Source: Gnetum montanum (taxonomy: Eukaryota; Streptophyta; Gnetopsida; Gnetales; Gnetaceae). From it: a DNA stretch of 64,000 nucleotides. The position numbers and the translations under genes are program-made. Below are positions 46,185 through 57,770 of the stretch, in pieces; the first letter of the stretch is position 1, and each line of letters opens with the position of its first letter. Under the pieces are notes generated by a model that had not been told where the DNA came from, did no database searches, and worked only from the letters and a program-made list of their open reading frames with translations. Location of the stretch: the NCBI GenBank assembly GCA_015680685.1, contig MNCI01013895.1, forward strand, positions 735,283-799,282. Reading direction: 5' to 3'.

Positions 46185-48670
46185 CTATGCTTCACTCACT
46201 ATGTTGAAGGGCAATTCTACCCATAGAGCATCCTTTGGTAAATCGTTGGCTTCTTCCATCTTTTCAAGTGGGTCTACCTCATACACTTTGTCCTCATCCT
46301 TTAGTGCAAACACATCATTAGGAAATTCCACTTCTGACCCTTCTCCATATCTATGTTGTTAATGGCTAGAGGGGCCATGTTATCATCATGAATGATAACT
46401 TTACCACCTTCATACAAAAGGTGGATTTCCAAGTAAAATAGGAGAGGAGATGGCTCGTAGCTAGGCCAACCAATGCCAAACTAGTGTTAGGTTTAATCTA
46501 GCATCTCCTCTATAATGATGAACTTGAGAGTGATGGGGAATTGCTCTCTTGCCACAAAGGCTATTGTCATGGTACCCCTGACAATGACGCACACCCAATT
46601 GAAGGATTTTAGGCACATAGTTTTTGTTATTTTGTTCTGGTCTACAAGGCATAACTTATCTACGATAGTGTACAAGATAACATTCATTGTTGCCCCATCA
46701 TCAACATGAACCCTCTAAATTTTGCACTCCCTGACATGTACGGTGATAAACATTAGGGCTGTTATGACCTCACCCTTTTCAAGGTTGACCTTGATCACCT
46801 CATCACGTAATGCAAGGGGTGTTGAGCTTGATTCCTATGGTGTAGGAGGTAATGTCATAACATGGATGGAATGTTCATTTGCTAGGATGCCCTCTACGAT
46901 ATGAATGAAGGTCAACATCTGCACTAGTGCTTCACGGTGGGTAGAGGAGGTCACAATTAGATCACAAATTGCTAGCTTTAACTTATTGTATACATCCTAG
47001 GAGATGGATCTCCCATGGAGGGGACTTGGGCTTGGTTTTCTTGGCCTATGTAGGGGCCCCAATTCTTGGTTGTAGGTTGCTAGTGGCTGTCTCTTTGATT
47101 GTCTTGGCCATGGGAACTACAGATAGGGGTATCAGTTTTGGTAGACCTAGCACTCTTTGCTCTTGATTTTGCCTCATCATCCTATTTGTGAGATGCTCAT
47201 TGGGCCTCTCAGGTTGCCACTTAGAGGGTCTATTGATGTTGCTAATAGGATTGGCCCTTGGACAAAAAGGGACAGATGGGTTGCCCACTACTAGACTCTA
47301 AGTAGATGAGGAGCCAACATGTTGTGGCATCCTAACCATGAAGGGTGGCTATCTGGTTGTCATTGATGCAACATGGGATGGGATCCTTACCATGATGGGT
47401 GTTGTGGGTGCTCGAGGTTGCACTTTGACAACAAAAGAGGGCCTCAAACCCATAGGTGCTAAGGAAATCCTTGCATTATTAGAGGGCACCTGAACCATGA
47501 ATGGCTACCATGTTGGTTTTGAGTTATCATCAATGCTAATAGTGTTGATAACATAGCCTACATTCTCCACATTTAGAGGGTCCTTATACACCCTCATTGA
47601 TTAGTTTTGAGGCCTAACTGGGTTGGTAGCATCAAGTACCAACTTGCCTCTATCAATCATTCATTAAAGGTCATCCTGCAAGGCCAAAAAAAAGTTAGTG
47701 TTGTGACTAAGAAATTGATGGTAATGATAGAATTGATTCAACCTAAAGTGTTTCAGTACTGGGGGCTCATTCAAGGCTGCTAAAGTAGGGTTTCATAGGA
47801 GCTCATAGTATCTATCATGCCTTTTATGAGTGTCTTTAGACATCTACTTGTACTAGATACATCCAACCTTTAGCAGTTGGTCCAGCAATTTTGAAGGTAT
47901 ACTTTGAGTTATCCTTGAACTCAAAATTGGACCTTGGAGCCACTTGGGCTATGGTGATCAATGATGTAGGCTAGTTGGTTTTTGTGTTAGGGTTGGAAAT
48001 TGTGTTGTTGTCTATGGTCTTGGTTGGTTTGGCTATTGGCCTTGGGTTAGTTGTTTTGGCCTCTTTTGCCATAGTTGCCATGATTGTACTTTGCTTTCCT
48101 TTGTCCTTGTCCTTCTTAGCATGCAGGTTCTTATAGGCCACGTAGCTTAGGTCCTTGCTAGCTTCCACTACATCTTGTATGCTTTTTTTCTAGGCAAAGG
48201 ATTGGCTTAGGGACTATGAGGCCAAATAGTATATTTTTGAATTGATGAAGTCATTAAATACATCCTTGAAAATGGCCAAAAGGTGCATCTTTGCGATGGG
48301 CTCTTGAATTTCATTCAATGAGGCATCCCAAAATTGAATAAATTTTTGTATTGGCTCTAAGTGGACCTACTTAATTTGTATTATCTAGTCAAGTGTGGTT
48401 TTAGACTTCAAGTTATACTTGAAGCACATGACAAGATTGCTCAAAAGATCTTCTAAAGAGGAGATAGAGTCATGGGGTAACACATGATACCAATTGAGTG
48501 CTTTGCCTATGAGCGACATGGTGAAAACATGTATGATGGTATGTGGCCATGCCTGTAGTCATAGGCACTTAGGCCTGAATGTCATCGGGTGGGCATTGGG
48601 ATCCCCTTCACCATTGTACTTGGTGAAGTGGGGAAGTGAGATCCCAACTGGGAGAGTCAGTGGTGAAATC
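46185..48670 (-). pseudogene. gag-pro: gag-protease of element E (N-terminal part deleted, decayed)
   Basis: Begins at LPVGISLPHFTKYNGEGDPN, equal to residue block 2524 onward of A. Core and linker follow; the zinc-knuckle place reads FYHYHQFLSHNTNFF (both Cys lost). Retropepsin near 46690-46440 includes VDDGATMNVILYTIVDKLCL-like text and a closing VWHWL where A has GRPWL. Stops at TAG 46185-46187, the same codon position as the TAA of A. The 5' end is fused to LTR sequence. Confidence 0.75.
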
Positions 48671-49500
48671 ACAATGTACCTGAAAAAATGCAACTATGGA
48701 GACTACACTCTAGGACTATGCTCTCCACTGTCTTGAGCAGGGTCAAGCATAGTTATAATTTGGGGAAAAAAAGGAAGTATAACAAAGATGCATTTTGCTA
48801 ACTACACTTGCTAGAGGTGAGTTGGAGCTAAGCTGAATGCCAATGCTATATTGTGAGGGCTTCTGGAGGTTGTTCTAACTGACTACACTTGAATACACTC
48901 TAGATTGGGGGAGAGCATAGTCAAACAATTGGAAAATTTTACAAAATGTGACTATGTGCTAACTATGCTCTCCACAGAAGGATAACTACACTCCCAACTA
49001 GGGTTAAATGTAGTCTTAGCACTTAGAAAAAACTTGCAGAAAGTAGTAGAAGTTGTCTCCTAGTCAACTACGCTTGACTACGCTCTAGGGTAGTGGAGAG
49101 CATAGTTTTAACACTTAGAAAAATCTACAAAATGATGCCTTCATGCTGACTATGCTTGACTATGCTCCAAGGTAGTGGAAAGCATAGTCTCAGCACTTAG
49201 AAAAATCTATAGTAGCTAGCTTGACACTTAGAAAAATTTGCAAACTGGCCTTTGTGTTGACTACGCTTTCTACTGAGTTGACTATGCTCTAGGGTAGTGG
49301 GGAGAATTGTCATAACACTTAGAAAATTTCTGCAAAAACTAGTTTTTGAGTTGGCTACACTGTCCACTAGGTTAACTACGCTCTAGGGTAGTGGAGAGCA
49401 TAGTCCTAGCACTTAGAAAAATTTGCAAAAAGTGACCTCGTGTTGACACTTAGGTAAATTTGTAGTTAAGATGTTGTAGCCCAAATTTGATGGTGTTTCA
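48671..49500 (-). repeat. Truncated 5' LTR of element E
   Basis: Minus strand start TGAAACACCATCAAATTTGG at 49500. Seven or so ~100-bp units containing GACTATGCTCTAGGGTAGTGG-type half-palindromes. Breaks off after CAGGTACATTGT at about 48671, where A (17970) continues to the promoter. No TATA, U5 or primer site remains. Confidence 0.8.
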
Positions 49501-49846
49501 CATGATGGGGCAAAACTTCCATGCTGATGGGNNNNNNNNNNNNNNNNNNNNNNNNNNNNNNNNNNNNNNNNNNNNNNNNNNTTTTTTGACATTTCAAAAG
49601 ACATTTTTTACCACCCCTTCCCCCTTTCCAAGCTTAAATATAGATATAAGGTGATCCTTTTCACCTGGGGAATGAGGCTTTGACCACTTATGAGGCATTT
49701 TTTAGCTTCACAAGTATTGGATATGTGAGATTACGCTTCATGGATTACAATCTTCACATTTACAATGAAGTGTTGTCTCATGTTTCATGGGGTGAAAGCT
49801 ACATTACGAAAATTGGCTATAACATGCAAAGTTTTATGGTGTTTCA
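49501..49846 (-). repeat. Start of 3' LTR of element F (interrupted by element E and an N gap)
   Basis: Minus strand TGAAACACCATAAAACTTTG at 49846, two bases after the polypurine tract CAAAGAGGGGCC (49849-49860). It shares TGAAACACCA with the other family and then differs; it lacks the GTAGTC palindromes. N gap 49532-49581. The part beyond 49501 would lie left of the window if E is inserted here. Confidence 0.6.
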
Positions 49847-49860
49847 ATGGCCCCTCTTTG

Positions 49861-50096
49861 TTGGTGTCTAAAGGCTTGACTTGAGAGGCACTAACAAAGA
49901 ATACGAAACACCATTGCATATTATAATGCTATAATTCATATAGGCCACATGAGAATCAGACTATCCAGGTCACCAAAGTTGCTATTTTAAGGCCATCATG
50001 GACCATGGTACCAATTTAAGGCCTTGGTAGGCCTTGTTGCCAGTTTAAGATCATAGCAAACCATTGAAAGTAGGCTTGCTTGATGATGATTATCAG
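49861..50096 (-). repeat. 3' UTR remnant and boundary repeats after pol (element F)
   Basis: Three units at 49975-50070: minus-strand GATCTTAAACTGGCAACAAG, AGGCCTTAAATTGGTACC and TGGCCTTAAAATAGCAA. Same core and sense as the post-pol arrays of A and D, but the UTR is far shorter (about 200 bp). Confidence 0.65.
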
Positions 50097-53000
50097 CTAC
50101 ATGTAGTATGATTTTAGATAGGAATGATTAACCAAATTGGCTAGCTTATTCCCATTCATGTTGGCTATTCTAAATGCACAGTTCCCATAGGCTCTAGTAA
50201 TAAGAAAGGTCACTTCCTAGTTGGTTGAGAATTTGTCCACATGCTAGAAGATGGCTTTGAGGACCAAGTCACCATCCTTGATCTTATCCATGGTCAAGTT
50301 ATGGTGATGTTGCTATTATGTCTCTCATGATAGTGTTTGATGTGAGCAAGCACTTACATATGTTGCTCCTCCATTGAGTCCAAGGCTATTGTCCACAACT
50401 CCTTATTCTTCTTGTCATTGATGAAGTTGGTCAAGGCTACTCAGAGTAATGGCACATATAATTCAAGAGGTAAAATAACTTTATAACCATAAACCAAGCT
50501 ATAAGGGATCATGCTAGTTGTCATGCAATAGGTTGTTCTATGTGCCCATAGTGCATGGACAAGTTTTTCATGCCATTTGTGCTTGCTATTGTTGAGGATC
50601 TTTATGAGTAAGTTGGTGATGGCCTTCTTGCTTGCTTCTACTTTTCCATTGGTTTGAGGGTAATAAGGTGATGAGAAATAATGTTTAATTCCTAGGTCAT
50701 GATAGAAATATTTTGTTTCTTGGCTACTAAATTGTGGTCCATTATCTGTAACTATGGTTATGGGTATGCCAAAATAGGCTACAATATTATCTAGGATGAA
50801 TTTGTAGATTTCCTTCAATGTAGTCTTCCTTAGGGTAATAGCCTAAACCCACTTTTTAAAGTATTGAATTGCAATGATGATGAAGCTATGCCCTACAGAA
50901 GACTTAAGCATTATTGGTCTAATGATATCCAACCCCCATCATTGAAATGACCATGTTATTTTAGTGGTATGTAACTCAATTGGTGATACATGTATAAGAT
51001 TGTTATATCATTGGCATGTGTCACATCACTTAACCTTCTATAGTCATTTTCCATATGGAACCAATAGTAGCCTAGCTATCTAATCTTAGTGGTCATAGCT
51101 CTTGATCCTATATGCCCTCCACAAACACCTTCATAAACCTCCTCTAGGACTATTTTGGCTTTAGTTTTACCTAAGAATTTTAGGAGTATGTCATCATATG
51201 ATCTTCAACATAATGTGTTATCACCTATGATGACATACTACTTCGATCACTTGCATACAACATCCTTCTAAGCAATAGTCAAGCCTTGTGAGGATTCACA
51301 ATGCATAAGGTAAAATTTGATATCATCGTACCACTCCCTAGTAGGAGCAGTATGAATGATGGCCACAAAGGAATCCTCAATGTTTTATGTGATGGGAGTA
51401 GTAGAGTTCATGGTTAAGGTGGGAAATTTACTAAACACGTCTAGCATCACACTAAGTGCTAACGTTGTAATTGCATCTGCTATGGTGTTTTTGTTTTGGA
51501 GTATGTGTTGGATATCAATGTTTGTGACTTGTCGTAACAATTACATTCCTAGGTCACTGTATGGTTATAAGTGTTTGGCTTTATATGCATAGACTTTGGT
51601 TACTTGGTTAATCATGAGTTTTGAATCACCTTTGATCACTAAGCATCTAATTCCTAGGTCATAATCTACCATCATCCCTTTGATCAAACCTTCATACTTT
51701 GCTATGTTGTAGGTACACAGAAACTCAAAATGATAGGCAAAGGATCAAATCTCACTACATGGAAATATTATGATGGTAGCAACACTAGCCTCATGGGAAG
51801 TTGAAGCTCTATCAAAGTGCATTACTACCTCATAACCCTCAGGCACTTGGCTAACTATGTTAATGTGTTCATTAAGAAATTCAGTATTTATGGCTACTTA
51901 GTCATCAATGGGTGAAACTGTAAGTTGTATGACTATAGCTTGACCTTTCGTTAAGGATTGAGAGATGTAATGAATGTTAAATTTTGTAGTTATGGATTTC
52001 CATTGGGCTATATGACTACTTTCATAAATGTTGGTCATTATGTCTCTAAGTACATGGTCTTTGCAAATGACATTGACTTGGCTTCTAAAGAGGTAGTGTC
52101 TCCACTTCTTCAAAGAGAAGACTAGCACTAGACAATACTTTTCCACTTTAGTATATCGAGTCGCATGGGAAACTTATGCATGACTAAGATAGTACACTAG
52201 CATTTTTGTTCCATCATCATGTTTCTAATAGATTAGAGAGGCAATGAACATATCAGAGATGGCAAGGTAGATGTAAAATGGCTTACTCTCTTGTAGAGGA
52301 TACACTATCAACAATTGTGTTAATCCTTACTTAAGGTTTTTAAAGGCCTCTTAGCACTAAGCTATTCACTCATAGTGACTCCTTTCTTAAGAAAATGTTG
52401 CATAGGATGTAACTTACTTGTTAGCCTAGTGATAATCCTATGAATAAACTATAATTTACCTTGTAATCCTCAAAGCTCTTTAACATTTGTAGGCACTACT
52501 GATTTGGATATGGCCTTAACCTTATCATGATTGACATGAATCCATGCTTCAGATACTACAAAGCCAAGCATCTTACCGATCTTGACACTAAAGACACACT
52601 TCTTAGGATTGATCCTAAGCTCATATTTGAGGCATCATTTAAGCACAAGGTCTAGGTCTTTAGCATGATCATTGGTCACTTTGGACTTAATAGCTATGTC
52701 ATCTACGTAATCATTAATCAAACCTAGCATGTAATCACTAAAGATATAGGTTATGACTCTTTGGTATGTTTCTCCTACATTCTTACGGCCAAAGGGCATT
52801 ATAGTATAGTAAAAGATCCCCTATGTGGTCATAAATGTCATGCTAAGTTGGTGCTCCAAGTTTATCCTAATTTTGTTATATCTTGAAAATCCATCCATAA
52901 AGGATAACAAGGCATGCTTGGCCATAGTATCAATAAGTTGATCAACACTAGGTAAAGGGAACTCATCCTTGATAGTCACTTTATTTAGGTCACAAAAATT

Positions 53001-53580
53001 GATGCAAATACAGATACTCCCATTTTCCTTAGGGACTACCACTATGTTGAACATCCATTTCATGTAGTTGATAGCCCCTATGAAACTGACTTGGTAGAGT
53101 TTTGAGATCTCATCATGAACTACCAAGACCAAATTAGGTCTAAATTTGCATCCTTTTTGCTTGATTGGTCTAATGCTAGGATCTAGTATGATGTTGTGTT
53201 AAGCTAAACATGGGTCTAGACTTGGCATGTATTCATATGACCACACAAAGACCTTAATGTTACTTTGTAGGACCTTAGTGATGTCTTGATCATATCAAGG
53301 TCCTAGTAAGGAACTTAGTTTAAGGGTTAAGGGTTTTCTCCCCACCACTATGTGTTGTGATAGGAACATCAACTAGAGAGTCTTCAGTTATGTCACCTAC
53401 CTCTAAGTCAAGGGTTTTGACAAGGTTTTCAAGCCACTCTAGAAGTTTCTCTATTGAGGCTATGTATTCTGCTAGACTTTCAAGCTTCAGATCTAGGTAA
53501 TTAAGGTTAATACACAATTCAACATCATTGTGAGGTTCATGTAGGCACAAAGGCAAGCAAATTTGGTCCCAAGTACTCAT
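50097..53580 (-). pseudogene. pol: pol of element F: RT, RNase H, archaeal-type RNase H, integrase (decayed)
   Basis: ATG at 53580 (MSTWDQICLPLCLHEPHNDV), 10 bases after an acceptor-like AG (53591-53590). RT at 53132-52500 (ISKLYQVSFIGAINYMKWMF, FMDGFSRYNKIRIN). RNase H at 52146-51898 (FSLKKWRHYLFRSQVNVICK). Second RNase H near 51720-51350 (NIAKYEGLIKGM, VIKGDSKLMINQVTKVYAYK). Integrase: D in WGLDIIRP (about 50930), D in VTDNGPQF, E in NGKVEASKK (50818-50441). Ends YYM-TAG at 50097-50099. Better preserved than A over integrase (125 open codons). Confidence 0.87.
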
Positions 53581-53588
53581 ACTTTGAT

Positions 53589-54269
53589 TCTACATGTCAA
53601 CCAAAAGCATATTAAGTGGCACTTGGATAAAAGTGAATAAATAATGCTAAAATGCTATAAAACTATGCAAACATATGCAAATCTAATGCAAATAAGGTCA
53701 TCCAAGGTCATCAATGAGAAAAGGACAATTCAACAAAGTGCCATAAAGGCCAAACAAAGGTGAAATGAGGGGAAATATAGGAAATAAGGCTACAAATGGT
53801 CAAAAAAGGCCACAATTTCATAAATTTTAGGCCTTAGCAAGCCATGATGCTAGTTTAGAGTCTTGGTGAACTATGATCCTAGTTTAAGGCATTAGCAAGA
53901 CACATTTAGATGGTGTCAAATAGTGGCTAGGAAAGGTCAAATCCCACTATTTGATACCATTCAAAGACCAAACAATGAAATAAGGCTATAATAAGAAAAA
54001 TAAAGAACATATAAGGCTATATAAATGTCATAGAAGGTCAGAAAGGTCAATAATGTAACACAAGTCCAAGAAAAAGCCAAAACACTATGTAATAAGGCAA
54101 AAAAATCAAGAAAAATAGGCTATATATGGTAAAATTTGGATAATATAGGTCAAAAAATGGTTAGGTTTTGCTAGTTTTAGGCTTTAGCAGGCCATGTTTT
54201 GAGGCTACAAGGGTATTAGATGAGTTTGGGCATTAGTTAGGGTTGTTTCTGGGCTATTTGGATGCAAAA
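53589..54269 (-). other. Spacer upstream of pol (element F) with boundary repeats
   Basis: On the minus strand TTTTGGTTGACATGTAG ends at 53590, the place of the pol acceptor of A. Boundary repeats at 53820-53900 and about 54165-54195 (minus AAGACTCTAAACTAGCATC). No coding sequence. Confidence 0.55.
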
Positions 54270-57200
54270 ATCAAGTGTTTTGAGGCTTCCATGCTAGGCT
54301 CAACATAGGGATCCTCAACATGAAAACTAAGAAAAATAGGTTTTGGGATGCTTAGAGGTTTAAAATTAAGGTTCCAGGACCTTCCTAAGGGAGTGTAGGA
54401 TCAGATCCATTAAAATTGGGCACTCTGGAGGTCTGTAAAGGTTAAAAAGCATGTTCTAGATCCTTCCCCCTTTATTTCCACATTGGCCAACATGGAAGAA
54501 AGGAGGCTTAGTGTGGAAAACCAAAAAAATTATCTATAATAGGGTCAAATGAGGTCAAACAAGTAGCCATAACCCAAATCTTGAAGTTTTGCATCCCTTA
54601 GCTTTATTTTGTGGGAATTTGAGTTCACTTTGGGTGTCAAAACATGTTGAAATGACTTCCCCATTTTTTCCATGCTGAGCATAGTATCCCTTATGTGGAA
54701 GAATAAGGGGACACTTGTTTCATGGATTTAGGATGGTTTAAGAGCACATTAATTAGGTTTCCAAGCCCCTAGAGCTATAGATCCTAATTTTGGAAGTTTC
54801 TGGCTAATTTTGAGCATGGTTGGAGGTTGTTAAAGGGTAATTAAGGTATTCCCCCATTATTTTCATGCTAGGGTAATTACTCTAGCATGGAAGATTGGGG
54901 AAAATGGATTTTGGAGATCAAAACAAGGTCAAACAAGAAAAATCTCAAGGCTGTGAGATCCTAGTCTTCTTCGGCATAGATCTTTGGCTTCCGGAAGTGT
55001 CATCTCTTTACAAAAAGTGAAAAAGAATCTTTCCCCCCTAGTTCCATGTTGCCTAGCATGGAAGGATCCTCCTCTAGTGTGGATGAAGTAAGAACCCTAG
55101 ATATATGTTAATTTGAGTCACAATTGACTATGCATGTTAACTTTTGGTGTTACTAGGACCAAGGGCTATGTTTCCATGTCAAAATTTTGTAGTTTTGAGT
55201 ACTCCTAAGTGGTTTTAAACTTTTCCCCCTTTTTCTATGTTGGGGCTAGGGGGCTCAACATAGAAAACTAGGGGAAACCAATTTTTGGCCATCTTGGATT
55301 AATTTTCTAAGATTTTAAGACTTCAAAGACTACTAAAAGGGTTCTAGAGTCCACTCAAAGTCATTTGATGTCATTCTAAGGTATTTATAACCTCCAAATG
55401 AGTCCCCCTCTTCCCACTTAGTTTCCATAATGGGCTACATGGAGGAGGAGATCCCTAGCATGGAAGAACCATACATCCTAGATCTAGATCATTTTTTGGC
55501 CTCAATCAATCATGCTTATGTACCTCTATGATTGCTAAGGTTGAGGACTAAGGTTTGAGGTCAGTTTTAAGCAATTTGGAGGTTTCTTAGATGGTTTTTG
55601 AGCTTCCCCCTCTTTTCCACATTGGGGATAGTATGCTCAACTTAGAATACTAGGGGGAGGTATCTTTTTGATTATTTGTATTATTTTTGATCACACGTGT
55701 AGGTCTTCAAGATTACTAATTGCAATTGTCAATGCTTGGCATCAAATTTTGGTCATTTAAATGGTTATGAAGTGATTTTTGATGTTCCCCCATTTTTTTC
55801 AAATTGGGTTTTCCATGCTCAGCATAGAAAATTAGGGAAAATGGATTTCTTACTATTCATGATTGATTTTGATAGGCTTGAGGATCTTAGAATGTGCAAA
55901 CAAGGTTCTAGGACACACACACACAGGGCTTTTGGTGTTCATTTAACGTCTTTGGAGACTATTTTGAAGTCCCCTAAAAGTTTCTCCCTTTCTTCCATGC
56001 TTGGCAACATGGAAGAGGTTATTCTTAGCATGGAAAAATTGAGGGGCATTTATTTTTGCTAATTTTTAGCAATTCTAGTTATGCATGCGAGCTTCTAACG
56101 TAGGTAGTGTTAATTGTTGATAGCTAATGTCAAATTTTGATGTTTCAAAGGTCATTAGGTAATTTTTGACCTTTTTCCATTTTTCCACACTAAGTCTTCC
56201 ATGCTTAGCATGGAATATTTGGGAGAAGGATTTTTTTAACTATTTTCAGTCAATTTTGGCTATGCATGAATGTCTACATGGTTGCTAGTGTTAGCTATCA
56301 ATGTCTAAGATCGAAATCTAGTTATTTTAAAGGTTGTGAGAGGGTTTTTAGGCTTCCCCCATCCATCTATGTTGAGGGTAGGATTCTTAGCATGGATGGG
56401 ATCCCCCTCAACATTCAAAACCCAAGAAAGACAAGTTTTGGTTATTTTAAATGACTTTTGGAAGTTCAGTAACTTTTGGAAGGATTGGGTTGCTTCTGAA
56501 AGTCAAACTACATGCAAACTTTAATATTTTTGGATTTCCCACTTATATCCATGCTAAGACTAGGATGCTTAGTTTGTAATAGGTCTCCCCTAACCAAGAA
56601 AGTTAGATTTAGGCCAAATTGACATCCAATCGACCGTTGCATGTTAGCCTCCAGGGTTGCCAATGTTAATAGTCAATACTACGTGTTAAGATCCAATAAT
56701 TTGGAGGTTCCTAAGTGCCTCATTCAGTTTCCCCCCTTTCTTCCACACCAGGCATGAAGGCCCCAATGTGTATAAGAGGGGGATAGTAGTTTTGTACCAT
56801 ATTTGACCACTTTTGGGGCTTTTAGAAGATCCATAGGATTCCAATAGGCTCTAAGGATAATTGGACTTTAAAAAATGGCTACTAGGCCATCGATTTAGGT
56901 CATTTTTTGGCTTCCTCCATCCATCCATGTTGGGAATGAGATGCCCAGCATTGATGAAGCCTCCCTCAGCATGGAAACACCATATCTAAATGTTTCAACA
57001 GTTTTTGATGAGTTTTAACTAGGTTTGGTGAGGTTCTAGGGCTACTAAAGATGCTTAAAGGGGCTCTTGGTCATGTGGGGTCCACTTCGGGATCAAATTT
57101 GGGCTAGATGGATGTTGGAGGATAAGAATGGTTGTTACCCCCTTGTTCCATGTTGGGCAATGTTGCCCCAATGTGGAAACCCAAGTTGTCTCATTTTGGT

Positions 57201-57770
57201 AGTGTTTCACCTCTTTTTTGGGATCCCAGGGTGGAAAAAGGTAGGTTCAAGTTACTAAATATGGTAAATAACTATGTTTTAATGATTTTGTGAAATAGGA
57301 GGCATGTATCCATGCTAAGAATGCCATCCCTAGTGTAGATGAATGGGAGTTAAGGTTGAAAAATGTTTTATTTGTCAAAACTGGCTAAAACTCAGCATTG
57401 ATGCAATTTCTTTAGATAGAATGGAAGGCGTATGGTGGGGCCCACAATCCAAAAATTTTAAAATTTTAAAAGTGAAGCTATTTCCCATCAATCTCAGTGT
57501 TGAAGAAAGTTTCCTCCCTTTACACTTTAGTGCACTTAGAGTTATGGTGCATTGAATTAGTAGCTAGGGTTTTAATGTATGCATTTAGGTTTAAATATGG
57601 TTTTTAATACCAAATTTCATAAGTTTTCAATTACAATTCACATCTATGCAAAATGCACATTGGAGGAGAGCTCTAGTAAGGATTTTTACTACAAAGGTAA
57701 TTTATTCTCAGCGTGGAAGCCTCCCACCTTCCTCCCACATTGTGTAGAACCTCAATCCTCCACATCTTCA
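54270..57770. repeat. ~190-bp tandem array with CCATG hairpins, 17-19 diverged copies
   Basis: A pyrimidine box TTCCCCCNTTTNTTCCATG followed within 20-40 bases by AGCATGGAA recurs near 54290, 54470, 54660, 54860, 55045, 55230, 55415, 55610, 55795, 55990, 56180, 56355, 56540, 56740, 56920, 57140 and 57310, mean spacing about 189. Perfect inverted repeat TTCCATGCT-T-AGCATGGAA at 56197-56215. Two kinds of unit tail alternate irregularly (one with GCATGTTAGCTTC...GTTGCTAGTGTTAA, one with GGATCTTAGAA-type text). Lies between asORF and pol of F; absent from A and D. Confidence 0.75.

Larger units (their letters stand above)
41699..49500 (-). mobile_element. Element E: Tat element, 5' half with complete asORF
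   Basis: Minus strand from right: truncated 5' LTR (49500-48671), gag-pro lacking its N-terminal part, boundary repeats, whole asORF on the plus strand. It ends at 41699 where the LTR of D begins. A deletion has fused mid-LTR to mid-gag near 48671. Starting TG at 49500 abuts sequence I assign to the LTR of F. Confidence 0.75.

Noticed and set aside
49413-49604. 63-codon minus-strand frame
   Set aside because: Spans the second N gap and the E/F junction.
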